A stretch of DNA of 64,000 bases from Ptiloglossa arizonensis (lineage: Eukaryota; Arthropoda; Insecta; Hymenoptera; Colletidae): contig NW_027478399.1 of NCBI RefSeq assembly GCF_051014685.1, positions 558,001 to 622,000 of the forward strand, read 5' to 3'. Position 1 is the stretch's first letter. Each line of letters opens with the position of its first letter. The translations under genes and the position numbers were made by a program. The notes beneath the pieces are model-generated. The model worked only from the letters and a program-made list of their open reading frames with translations. It made no database searches and was not told the origin of the DNA. Shown one piece after another: positions 38,100-50,635 of this stretch.

Positions 38100-40340
38100 C
38101 TCGGGAACGGATTGACGATCTCGAGGAATTCCTTTTGCATCTGAAAGTAGAAACACGCCCGATTACAATGGTGTGTGTTCTTTTCCCCTAGGCCATAGTA
38201 GTTATTGGTTTCGAGTATCAGACTTGCGAAAATTTTGATGGTTGCTCAAGCGTTCCTTAACTTCAAACTCCCATATCTCGCGAACGGATTGACGAACTCG
38301 AGAAATTCCTGTTGCATCCGAAAGTAGAAACTCGCACGATTACAACAGCATGTGTATTTTTCCCCTAGGCCTTTGTAGTTATTGGTTTCGGGAATCAGAC
38401 TTGCGAAAATTTTGATGGATTCTCAACCATTCCTTCACTTCTAACTCCCATATCTGGCGAACGGATTGACGATCTCGAGAAATTCCTGTTGCATCTCAAA
38501 GTAGAAACACGCCCGATTACAGTGGTGTGTGGACTTTTCCCCTAGGCCATTCCAGTTATTGGTTTCGAGTATCAGACCAGCGAAAATGTTGATGGTTTCT
38601 CAACCATTCCTTAATTTCAAACTCCCATATCTCGGGAACGGATTGACGATCTCGAGAAATACCTGTTGCATCTGAAAGTAGAAACTCGCCCGATTACAAC
38701 GGTATGTGTATTTTTCCCCTAGGTCTTTGTAGTTATTGGTTTCGGGAATCAGACTTGCGAAAATTTTGATGGTTCCTCAAACATTCCTTAACTTCAAACT
38801 CCCATATCTCGCGAATGGATTGACGAGCTCGAGAAATTCCTGTTGCATCTGAAAGTAGAAACACGCCCGATTACAATGGTGTGTGTACTTTTCCCCTAGG
38901 CCATAGTAGTTATTGGTTTCGAGTATCAGACTTGCGAAAATTTTGATGGTTTCTCAACCATTCCTTAACCTCGAACTCCTATATCTCGCGAACGGATTCA
39001 CGAACTCGAGAAATTCCTGTTGCATCTGAAAGTAGAAACTCGCACGATTACAACGGCATGTGTATTTTTCCCCTAGGCCTTTGTAGTTATTGGTTTCGGG
39101 AATCAGACTTGCGAAAATTTTGATGGTTTCTCAACCATTCCTTCACTTCTAACTCCCATATCTGGCGAACGGATTGACGACCTCGAGAAATTCCTGTTGC
39201 ATCTCAAAGTAGAAACACGCCCGATTACAGTGGTGTGTGTACTTTTCCCCTAGGCCATTCCAGTTATTGGTTTCGAGAATCAGACCAGCGAAAATTTTGA
39301 TGGTCTCTCAACCATTCCTTAATTTCAAACTCCCACATCTCGGGAACGGATTGACGATCTCGAGAAATTCCTGTTGCATGTGAAAGTAGAAACACGCCCG
39401 ATTACAATGGTGTGTGTCCTTTTCCCCTAGGCCATAGTAGTTATGGGTTTCGAGTATCAGACTTGCGAAAATTTTGATGGTTGCTCAAGCGTTCCTTAAC
39501 TTCAAACTCCCATATCTCGCGAACGGATTGACGAACTCGAGACATTCCTGTTGCATCTGAAAGTAGAAACTCGCACGATTACAACGGTATGTGTATTTTT
39601 CCCCTAGGCCTTTGTAGTTATTGGTTTCGGGAATCAGACTTGCGAAAATTTTGATGGTTTCTCAACCATTCCTTAAATTCTAACTCCCATATCTCGCGAA
39701 CGGATTGACGAACTCGAGAAATTCTTGTTGCATCTGAAAGCAGAAACTCGCCCGATTACAGCGGTGTGTGTATTTTTGCCCTAGGCCATAGTAGTTATTG
39801 GTTTCGAGTATCAGACTTGCGAAAATTTTGATGGTTTCTCAACCATTCCTTAATTTCAAACTCCCATATCTCGCGAACGAATTGACGACCTCGAGAAATT
39901 CCAGTTGCATCTGAAAGTAGAAACACGCCCGATTACAATGGTGTGTGTACTTTTCCCCTAGGCCATAGTAGTTATTGGTTTCGAGTATCAGACTTGCGAA
40001 AATTTTGATGGTTTCTCAACCATTCCTTAATTTCAAACTCCCATATCTCGGGAACGGATTGACGATCTCGAGAAATTCCTGTTGCATCTGAAAGTAGAAA
40101 CTCGCCCGATTACAACGGTATGTGTATTTTTCCCCTAGGCCTTTGTAGTTATTGGTTTCGGGAATCAGACTTGCGAAAATTTTGATGGTTACTCAAACAT
40201 TCCTTAACTTCAAACTCCCATATCTCGCAAATGGATTGACGAACTCGAGAAATTCCTGTTGCATCTGAAAGTAGAAACTCGCCCGATTACAACGGTATGT
40301 GTACTTTTCCCCTAGGCCATAGTAGTTATTGGTTTCGAGT
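38100..40340. repeat. Block F, copy 3
   Basis: GTGTGTGGAC at 36401 and 38525, and GGGTTTCGAG at 37321 and 39445, are exactly 2124 bp (12 monomers) apart. Past the monomer missing from copy 2 the offset becomes 2301 (TCTGAGCTGCG 38041 / 40342). Sequence agreement with copy 2 is close to complete. One private change is CGAAAATGTTG near 38583. The left junction at about 38.1 kb joins the TCTGAGCTGCG unit to a CTCGGGAACGG unit, a chimeric monomer. Confidence 0.85.
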
Positions 40341-41404
40341 ATCTGAGCTGCGAAAATTTTGGTGGTTTCTCAACCATTCCTTAATTTCAAACTCCCATAT
40401 CTCGCGAACGGATTGACGAACTCGCGAAATTCCTGTTGCATCTGAAAGTAGAAACTCGCCGAATTACAATGGTATGTGTACTTTTCCCCTAGGCCATTCC
40501 AGTTATTGATTTCGAGTATCAGACCAGCGAAAATTTTGATGGTTTCTCAACCATTCCTTAACTCCGAACTCCCATATCTCGAGAACGGATTGACGAACTC
40601 GAGAAATTCCTGTTTCACCTGAAAGCAGAAACTCGCCCGATTACAGCGGTGTGTGTATTTTTGCCCTAGGCCATAGTAGTTATTGGTTTCGAGTATCAGA
40701 CTTGCGAAAATTTTGATGGTTTCTCAAACGTTCCTTAACTTCAAACTCCCATATCTCGCGAACGGATTGACGAACTCGAGAAATTCCTATTGCATCTGAA
40801 AGTAGTAACACGTCCGATTACAGTGGTGTGTGTACTTTTCCCCTAGGCCATAGTAGTTATTGGTTTCGAGTATCAGACTTGTGAAAATTTTGATGGTTGC
40901 TCAAGCGTTCCTTAACTTCAAACTCCCATATATCGCGAACGGATTGACGAACTCGAGAAATTCCTGTTGCATCTGAAAGTAGAAACTCGCCCGATTACTA
41001 TGGTTTGTGTACTTTTCCCCTAGGCCTTTGTAGTTATTGTTTTCGGGAATCAAACTTGCGAAAATTTTGATGGTTTCTCAACCATTCCTTAACTTCAAAC
41101 TCCCATATCTCGCGAACGGATTGACGAACTCGAGACATTCCTGTTGCATCTGAAAGTAGAAACTCGCACGATTACAACGGTATGTGTATTTTTCCCCTAG
41201 GCCTTTGTAGTTATTGGTTTCGGGAATCAGACTTGCGAAAATTTTGATGGTTTCTCAACCATTCCTTAAATTCTAACTCCCATATCTCGCGAACGGATTG
41301 ACGAACTCGAGAAATTCTTGTTGCATCTGAAAGCAGAAACTCGCCCGATTACAGCGGTGTGTGTATTTTTGCCCTAGGCCATAGTAGTTATTGGTTTCGA
41401 GTAT
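40341..41404. repeat. Junction segment between block F copies
   Basis: Six monomers: AACTCGCGAAATTCC with CGCCGAATTAC, AACTCCGAACTCC with CTCGAGAACGG and GTTTCACCTG, CAAACGTTCC, GTAGTAACACGTCCG, CATATATCGCG with ACTATGG, then GTTATTGTTTTCGGG. The same run, extended, follows TCTGAGCTGCG at 42.82-43.55 kb, 14 monomers downstream. Confidence 0.7.
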
Positions 41405-42800
41405 CAGACTTGCGAAAATTTTGATGGTCTCTCAACCATTCCTTAATTTCAAACTCCCACATCTCGGGAACGGATTGACGATCTCGAGAAATTCCTGTTG
41501 CATGTGAAAGTAGAAACACGCCCGATTACAATGGTGTGTGTCCTTTTCCCCTAGGCCATAGTAGTTATGGGTTTCGAGTATCAGACTTGCGAAAATTTTG
41601 ATGGTTGCTCAAGCGTTCCTTAACTTCAAACTCCCATATCTCGCGAACGGATTGACGAACTCGAGACATTCCTGTTGCATCTGAAAGTAGAAACTCGCAC
41701 GATTACAACGGTATGTGTATTTTTCCCCTAGGCCTTTGTAGTTATTTGTTTCGGGAATCAGACTTGCGAAAATTTTGATGGTTTCTCAACCATTCCTTAA
41801 ATTCTAACTCCCATATCTCGCGAACGGATTGACGAACTCGAGAAATTCTTGTTGCATCTGAAAGCAGAAACTCGCCCGATTACAGCGGTGTGTGTATTTT
41901 TGCCCTAGGCCATAGTAGTTATTGGTTTCGAGTATCAGACTTGCGAAAATTTTGATGGTTTCTCAACCATTCCTTAATTTCAAACTCCCATATCTCGCGA
42001 ACGAATTGACGAACTCGAGAAATTCCAGTTGCATCTGAAAGTAGAAACACGCCCGATTACAATGGTGTGTGTACTTTTCCCCTAGGCCATAGTAGTTATT
42101 GGTTTCGAGTATCAGACTTGCGAAAATTTTGATGGTTTCTCAACCATTCCTTAATTTCAAACTCCCATATCTCGGGAACGGATTGACGATCTCGAGAAAT
42201 TCCTGTTGCATCTGAAAGTAGAAACTCGCCCGATTACAACGGTATGTGTATTTTTCCCCTAGGCCTTTGTAGTTATTGGTTTCGGGAATCAGACTTGCGA
42301 AAATTTTGATGGTTACTCAAACATTCCTTAACTTCAAACTCCCATATCTCGCAAATGGATTGACGAACTCGAGAAATTCCTGTTGCATCTGAAAGTAGAA
42401 ACTCGCCCGATTACAATGGTGTGTGTACTTTTCCCCTAGGCCTTTGTAGTTATTGGTTTCGGGAATCAGACTTGCGAAAATTTGGATGGTTTCTCAACCA
42501 TTCCTTAATTTCAAACTCCCATATCTCGGGAACGGATTGACGATCTCGAGGAATTCCTTTTGCATCTGAAAGTAGAAACACGCCCGATTACAATGGTGTG
42601 TGTACTTTTCCCCTAGGCCATAGTAGTTATTGGTTTCGGGAATCAGACTTGCGAAAATTTTGATGGTTACTCAAACATTCCTTAACTTCAAACTCCCATA
42701 TCTCGCGAATGGATTGACGAACTCGAAAAATTCCTGTTGCATCTGAAAGTAGAAACTCGCCCGATTACAACGGTATGTGTACTTTTCCCCTAGGCCATAG
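41405..42800. repeat. Block F, copy 4 (partial)
   Basis: GATGGTCTCTCAACC with CCACATCTCGGG enters here 2124 bp after copy 3 (TGGTCT 39301 / 41425, GGGTTTCGAG 39445 / 41569). It lacks the first half of the block and includes the two monomers seen at 32.86-33.24 kb of copy 1. It ends at TCTGAGCTGCG (42820). Confidence 0.8.
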
Positions 42801-44950
42801 TAGTTATTGGTTTCGAGTATCTGAGCTGCGAAAATTTTGGTGGTTTCTCAACCATTCCTTAATTTCAAACTCCCATATCTCGCGAACGGATTGACGAACT
42901 CGCGAAATTCCTGTTGCATCTGAAAGTAGAAACTCGCCGAATTACAATGGTATGTGTAATTTTCCCCTAGGCCATTCCAGTTATTGATTTCGAGTATCAG
43001 ACCAGCGAAAATTTTGATGGTTTCTCAACCATTCCTTAACTCCGAACTCCCATATCTCGAGAACGGATTGACGAACTCGAGAAATTCCTGTTTCACCTGA
43101 AAGCAGAAACTCGCCCGATTACAGCGGTGTGTGTATTTTTGCCCTAGGCCATAGTAGTTATTGGTTTCGAGTATCAGACTTGCGAAAATTTTGATGGTTT
43201 CTCAAACGTTCCTTAACTTCAAACTCCCATATCTCGCGTACGGATTGACGAACTCGAGAAATTCCTATTGCATCTGAAAGTAGTAACACGTCCGATTACA
43301 GTGGTGTGTGTACTTTTCCCCTAGGCCATAGTAGTTATTGGTTTCGAGTATCAGACTTGTGAAAATTTTGATGGTTGCTCAAGCGTTCCTTAACTTCAAA
43401 CTCCCATATATCGCGAACGGATTGACGAACTCGAGAAATTCCTGTTGCATCTGAAAGTAGAAACTCGCCCGATTACTATGGTGTGTGTACTTTTCCCCTA
43501 GGCCTTTGTAGTTATTGTTTTCGGGAACCAAACTTGCGAAAATTTTGATGGTTTCTCAACCATTCCTTAATTTCAAACTCCCATATCTCGGGAACGGATT
43601 GACGATCTCGAGGAATTCCTTTTGCATCTGAAAGTAGAAACTCGCGCGATTACTATGGTGTGTGTACTTTTCCCCTAGGCCTTTGTAGTTATTGGTTTCG
43701 AGTATCAGACTTGCGAAAATTTTGATGGTTTCTCAAACGTTCCTTAACTTCAAACTCCCATATCTGGCGAACGGATTGACGATCTCGAGAAATTCCTGTT
43801 GCATCTCAAAGTAGAAACACGCCCGATTACAGTGGTGTGTGGACTTTTCCCCTAGGCCATTCCAGTTATTGGTTTCGAGTATCAGACCAGCGAAAATTTT
43901 GATGGTTTCTCAACCATTCCTTAAATTCTAACTCCCATATCTCGCGAACGGATTGACGAACTCGAGAAATTCTTGTTGCATCTGAAAGCAGAAACTCGCC
44001 CGATTACAGCGGTGTGTGTATTTTTGCCCTAGGCCATAGTAGTTATTGGTTTCGAGTATCAGACTTGCGAAAATTTTGATGGTTTCTCAACCATTCCTTA
44101 ATTTCAAACTCCCATATCTCGCGAACGAATTGACGAACTCGAGAAATTCCAGTTGCATCTGAAAGTAGAAACACGCCCGATTACAATGGTGTGTGTACTT
44201 TTCCCCTAGGCCATAGTAGTTATTGGTTTCGAGTATCAGACTTGCGAAAATTTTTAATGGTTTCTCAACCATTCCTTAATTTCAAACTCCCATATCTCGG
44301 GAACGGATTGACGATCTCGAGAAATTCCTGTTGCATCTGAAAGTAGAAACTCGCACGATTACAACGGCACGCGTATTTTTCCCCTAGGCCTTTGTAGTTA
44401 TTGGTTTCGGGAATCAGACTTGCGAAAATTTTGATGGTTCCTCAAACATTCCTTAACTTCAAACTCCCATATCTCGCGAATGGATTGACGAACTCGAAAA
44501 ATTCCTGTTGCATCTGAAAGTAGAAACTCGCCAGATTACAATGGTGTGTGTACTTTTCCCCTAGGCCATTCCAGTTATTGGTTTCGAGTATCAGACCAGC
44601 GAAAATTTTGATGGTTTCTCAACCATTCCTTAAATTCTAACTCCCATATCTCGCGAACGGATTGACGAACTCGAGAAATTCTTGTTGCATCTGAAAGCAG
44701 AAACTCGCCCGATTACAGCGGTGTGTGTATTTTTGCCCTAGGCCATAGTGGTTATTGGTTTCGAGTATCAGACTTGCGAAAATTTTGATGGTTTCTCAAC
44801 CATTCCTTAATTTCAAACTCCCATATCTCGCGAACGAATTGACGAACTCGAGAAATTCCAGTTGCATCTGAAAGTAGAAACACGCCCGATTACAATGGTG
44901 TGTGTACTTTTCCCCTAGGCCATAGTAGTTATTGGTTTCGAGTATCAGAC
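42801..44950. repeat. Sister of 33.24-35.39 kb, 54 monomers on
   Basis: Matches the 33.24-kb block except around 43.2-43.55 kb, where it carries GTAGTAACACG and CATATATCGCG units instead of the duplicated pair found at 33.6-34.5 kb. The ACGCGT sites (34810 / 44369) and GCCAGATTAC markers agree. One unit (about 44243) has CGAAAATTTTTAATGG, a one-base gain. Confidence 0.8.
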
Positions 44951-45309
44951 TTGCGAAAATTTTGATGGTTTCTCAACCATTCCTTAATTTCAAACTCCCA
45001 TATCTCGGGAACGGATTGACGATCTCGAGAAATTCCTGTTGCATCTGAAAGTAGAAACTCGCCCGATTACAACGGTATGTGTATTTTTCCCCTAGGCCTT
45101 TGTAGTTATTGGTTTCGGGAATCAGACTTGCGAAAATTTTGATGGTTCCTCAAACATTCCTTAACTTCAAACTCCCATATCTCGCGAATGGATTGACGAA
45201 CTCGAAAAATTCATGTTGCATCTGAAAGTAGAAACTCGCCAGATTACAATGGTGTGTGTACTTTTCCCCTAGGCCATAGTAGTTATTGGTTTCGAGTATC
45301 AGACTTGCG

Positions 45310-47400
45310 AAAATTTTGATGGTTGCTCAAGCGTTCCTTAACTTGAAACTCCCATATCTCGCGAACGGATTGACGAACTCGAGAAATTCCTGTTGCATCT
45401 GAAAGTAGAAACTCGCCCGATTACAATGGTGTGCGTACTTTTCCCCTAGGCCATAGTAGTTATTGTTTTCGATTATCAGACTTGCGAAAATTTTGATGGT
45501 TCCTCAACCATTCCTTCACTTCTAACTCCCATATCTGGCGAACGGATTGACGATCTCGAGAAATTCCTGTTGCATCTCAAAGTAGAAACACGCCCGATTA
45601 CAGTGGTGTGTGTACTTTTCCTCTAGGCCATTCCAGTTATTGGTTTCGAGAATCAGACCAGCGAAAATTTTGATGGTCTCTCAACCATTCCTTAATTTCA
45701 AACTCCCACATCTCGGGAACGGATTGACGATCTCGAGAAATTCCTGTTGCATCTGAAAGTAGAAACTCGCCCGATTACAACGGTATGTGTACTTTTCCCC
45801 TAGGCCATAGTAGTTATTGGTTTCGAGTATCAGACTTGCGAAAATTTTGATGGTTTCTCAACCATTCCTTAACTTCGAACTCCCATATCTGGCGAACGGA
45901 TTGACGATCTCGAGAAATTCCTGTTGCATCTGAAAGTAGAAACTCGCCGGAATACAGCGGTACGTGTACTTTTCCCCTAGGACATAGTAGTTATTGGTTT
46001 CGATTATCAGACTTGCGAAAATTTTGATGGTTTCTCAACCATTCCTTAACTTCGAACTCCCATATCTCGCGAACGGATTGACGAACTCGAGAAGTTCCTG
46101 TTGCATCCGAAAGTAGAAACTCGCCCGATTACAACTGCATGTGTATTTTTCCCCTAGGCCTTTGTAGTTATAGGTTTCGGGAATCAGACTTGCGAAAATT
46201 TTGATGGTTTCTCAACCATTCCTTAACTTCAATCTCCCATAGCTCGCGAACGCACTGACGAACTCGAGAAATTCTTGTTGCATCTGAAAGTAGAAACTCG
46301 CCTGATTACAACCGTATGTGTACTTTTCCCCTAGGCCATAGTAGTTATTGGTTTCGAGTATCAGACTTGCGAAAATTTTGATGGTTTCTCAACCATTCCT
46401 TAACTTCGAACTCCCATATCTGGCGAACGGATTGACGATCTCGAGAAATTCCTGTTGCATCTGAAAGTAGAAACTCGCCGGAATACAGCGGTATGTGTAC
46501 TTTTCCCCTAGGACATAGTAGTTATTGGTTTCGATTATCAGACTTGCGAAAATTTTGATGGTTTCTCAACCATTCCTTAACTTCGAACTCCCATATCTCG
46601 CGAACGGATTGACGAACTCGAGAAATTCCTATTGCATCTGAAAGTAGTAACACGCCCGATTACAGTGGTGTGTGTACTTTTCCCCTAGGCCATAGTAGTT
46701 ATTGGTTTCGAGTATCAGACTTGTGAAAATTTTGATGGTTGCTCAAGCGTTCCTTAACTTCAAACTCCCATATATCGCGAACGGATTGACGAACTCGAGA
46801 AATTCCTGTTGCATCTGAAAGTAGAAACTCGCCCGATTACTATGGTGTGTGTACTTTTCCCCTAGGCCTTTGTAGTTATTGGTTTCGGGAATCAGACTTG
46901 CGAAAATTTTGATGGTTTCTCAACCATTCCTTAATTTCAAATTCCCATATCTCGGGAACGGATTGACGATCTCGAGGAATTCCTTTTGCATCTGAAAGTA
47001 GAAACACGCCCAATTACAATGGTGTGTGTTCTTTTCCCCTAGGCCATAGTAGTTATTGGTTTCGAGTATCAGACTTGCGAAAATTTTGATGGTTGCTCAA
47101 GCGTTCCTTAACTTCAAACTCCCATATCTCGCGAACGGATTGACGAACTCGAAAAATTCCTGTTGCGTCCGAAAGAAGAAACTCGCACGATTACAACTGC
47201 ATGTGTATTTTTCCCCTAGGCCTTTGTAGTTATTGGTTTCGGGAATCAGACTTGCGAAAATTTTGATGGATTCTCAACCATTCCTTCACTTCTAACTCCC
47301 ATATCTGGCGAACGGATTGACGATCTCGAGAAATTCCTGTTGCATCTCAAAGTAGAAACACGCCCGATTACAATGGTATGTGTACTTTTCCCCTAGGCCA
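45310..47400. repeat. Sister of the 17-kb block, then mixed monomers
   Basis: From 45310 to about 46065 this matches 17.0-17.75 kb. A three-monomer step follows: GGAATACAGCGG units 531 bp apart (AATACAG at 45951 and 46482), with CCCCTAGGACATAG instead of CCCCTTGGACATAG. From 46.6 kb come GTAGTAACACG, CATATATCGCG, ACTATGG, GAGGAATTCC and AAGCGTTCC units resembling 43.25-43.6 and 36.0-36.3 kb. Confidence 0.7.
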
Positions 47401-47449
47401 CTCCAGTTATTGGTTTCGAGTATCAGACAAGCGAAAATTTTGATGGTTT

Positions 47450-49380
47450 CTCAACCATTCCTTAACTTCAAACTCCCATATCTCGAGAACGGATTGACGA
47501 ACTCGAGAAATTCCTGTTTCACCTGAAAGCAGAAACTCGCCCGATTACAGCGGTGTGTGTATTTTTGCCCTAGGCCATAGTAGTTATTGGTTTCGAGTAT
47601 CAGACTTGCGAAAATTTTGATGGTTTCTCAAACGTTCCTTAACTTCAAACTCCCATATCTCGCGAACGGATTGACGAACTCGAGAAATTCCTGTTGCATC
47701 TGAAAGTAGAAACTCGCCCGATTACAATGGTGTGCGTACTTTTCCCCTAGGCCATAGTAGTTATTGTTTTCGATTATCAGACTTGCGAAAATTTTGATGG
47801 TTTCTCAACCATTCCTTCACTTCTAACTCCCATATCTGGCGAACGGATTGACGATCTCGAGAAATTCCTGTTGCATCTGAAAGTAGAAACTCGCCCGATT
47901 ACTATGGTGTGTGTACTTTTCCCCTAGGCCTTTGTAGTTATTGGTTTCGGGAATCAGACTTGCGAAAATTTTGATGGTTTCTCAACCATTCCTTAATATC
48001 AAACTCCCATATCTCGGGAACGGATTGACGATCTCGAGGAATTCCTTTTGCATCTCAAAGTAGAAACACGCCCGATTACAGTGGTGTGTGGACTTTTCCC
48101 CTAGGCAATTCCAGTTATTGGTTTCGAGTATCAGACCAGCGAAAATTTTGATGGTTTCTCAATCATTCCTTAATTTCAAATTCCCATATCTCGAGAACGG
48201 ATTGACGATCTCGAGAAATACCTGTTGCATCTGAAAGTAGAAACTCGCCCGATTACAACGGTATGTGTATTTTTCCCCTAGGCCATTCCAGTTATTGTTT
48301 TCGAGTATCAGAACAGCGAAAATTTTGATGGTTTCTCAACCATTCCCTAACTTCAAACTCCCATATCTCGCGAACGGATTGACGAACTCGAGAAATTCCT
48401 GTTGCATGTGAAAGTAGAAACACGCCCGATTACAATGGTGTGTGTTCTTTTCCCCTAGGCCATAGTAGTTATTGGTTTCGAGTATCAGACTTGCGAAAAT
48501 TTTGATGGTTTCTCAACCATTCCTTAATTTCATACTCCCATATCTCGCGAACGGATTGACGAACTCGAGAAATTCCTGTTGCATCCGAAAGTAGAAACTC
48601 GCACGATTACAAATGCATGTGTATTTTTCCCCTAGGCCTTTGTAGTTATTGGTTTCGGGAATCAGACTTGCGAAAGTTTTGATGGTTTCTCAACCATTCC
48701 TTAAATTCTAACTCCCATATCTCGCGAACGGATTGACGAACTCGAGAAATTCCTGTTGCATCTGAAAGTAGAAACTCGCCCGATTACAATGGTGTGCGTA
48801 CTTTTCCCCTAGGCCATAGTAGTTATTGTTTTCGATTATCAGACTTGCGAAAATTTTGATGGTTTCTCAACCATTCCTTCACTTCTAACTCCCATATCTG
48901 GCGAACGGATTGACGATCTCGAGAAATTCCTGTTGCATCTCAAAGTAGAAACACGCCCGTGTACAGTGGTGTGTGTACTTTTCCCCTAGGCCATTCCAGT
49001 TATTGGTTTCGAGAATCAGACCAGCGAAAATTTTGATGGTCTCTCAACCATTCCTTAATTTCAAACTCCCACATCTCGGGAACGTATTGACGATCTCGAG
49101 AAATTCCTGTTGCATCTGAAAGTAGAAACTCGCCCGATTACAACGGTATGTGTACTTTTCCCCTAGGCCATAGTAGTTATTGGTTTCGAGTATCAGACTT
49201 GCGAAAATTTTGATGGTTTCTCAACCATTCCTTAACTTCGAACTCCCATATCTGGCGAACGGATTGACGATCTCGAGAAATTCCTGTTGCATCTGAAAGT
49301 AGAAACTCGCCGGAATACAGCGGTATGTGTACTTTTCCCCTAGGACATAGTAGTTATTCGTTTCGATTATCAGACTTGCG
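47450..49380. repeat. Block G, copy 1, with trailing units
   Basis: Marker order is GTTTCACCTG (TGTTTC at 47515), GTGTGCGTAC (TGTGCG at 47731), ACTATGG, GGCAATTCC (AGG at 48103), CAGAACAGCG, GCATGTGAAAG, ACAAATGCATG, and GTGTGCGTAC again (48793). The trailing 48.9-49.4 kb units (CCACATCTCGGGAACG, GGAATACAGCGG) resemble 45.5-46.0 kb. Copies of the block follow 18 and 28 monomers downstream. Confidence 0.8.
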
Positions 49381-50275
49381 AAAATTTTGATGGTTTCTCA
49401 ACCATTCCTTAACTTCGAACTCTCATATCTGGCGAACGGATTGACGATCTCGAGAAATTCTTGTTGCATCTGAAAGTAGAAACTCGCCCGAATACAGAGG
49501 TATGTGCATTGTTGCCCTAGGCCATAGTAGTTATTGGTTTCGAGTATCTGAGTTGCGAAAATTTTGGTGGTTTCTCAACCATTCCTTAATTTCAAACTCC
49601 CATATCTCGCGAAAGGATTGACGAACTCGCGAAATTCCTGTTGCATCTGAAAGTAGAAACTCGCCCCATTACAATGGTGTCTGTACTTTTCCCCTAGGCC
49701 ACTCCAGTTATTGGTTTCGAGTATCAGACCAGCGAAAATTTTGATGGTTTCTCAACCATTCCTTAACTTCAAATTCCCATATCTCGAGACCGGATTGACG
49801 AACTCGAGAAATTCCTGTTTCACCTGAAAGCAGAAACTCGCCCGATTACAGCGGTGTGTGTATTTTTGCCCTAGGCCATAGTAGTTATTGGTTTCGAGTA
49901 TCAGACTTGCGAAAATTTTGATGGTTTCTCAAACGTTCCTTAACTTCAAACTCCCATATCTCGCGAACGGATTGACGAACTCGAGAAATTCCTGTTGCAT
50001 CTGAAAGTAGAAACTCGCCCGATTACAATGGTGTGCGTACTTTTCCCCTAGGCCATAGTAGTTATTGTTTTCGATTATCAGACTTGCGAAAATTTTGATG
50101 GTTTCTCAACCATTCCTTCACTTCTAACTCCCATATCTGGCGAACGGATTGACGATCTCGAGAAATTCCTGTTGCATCTGAAAGTAGAAACTCGCCCGAT
50201 TACTATGGTGTGTGTACTTTTCCCCTAGGCCTTTGTAGTTATTGGTTTCTGGAATCAGACTTGCGAAAATTTTGA
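49381..50275. repeat. Block with a sister copy 48 monomers away
   Basis: Units with CCCGAATACAGAGG (AATACAG at 49491), TCTGAGTTGCG with TTTTGGTGG, CGCGAAAGGATTG, GTTTCACCTG, CAAACGTTCC, GTGTGCGTAC (50032) and ACTATGG recur in order at 57.87-58.77 kb. The offset is 8494 bp, 48 x 177 minus the two one-base losses between them. Confidence 0.8.
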
Positions 50276-50635
50276 TGGTTTCTCAAACGTTCCTTAACTT
50301 CAAACTCCCATATCTCGCGAACGGATTGACGAACTCGAGAAATTCCTGTTGCATCCGAAAGTAGAAACTCGCACGATTACAACTGCATGTGTATTTTTCC
50401 CCTAGGCCTTTGTAGTTATTGGTTTCGGGAATCAGACTTGCGAAAATTTTGATGGATTCTCAACCATTCCTTCACTTCTAACTCCCATATCTGGCGAACG
50501 GATTGACGATCTCGAGAAATTCCTGTTGCATCTCAAAGTAGAAACACGCCCGATTACAATGGTATGTGTACTTTTCCCCTAGGCCACTCCAGTTATTGGT
50601 TTCGAGTATCAGACCAGCGAAAATTTTGATGGTTT

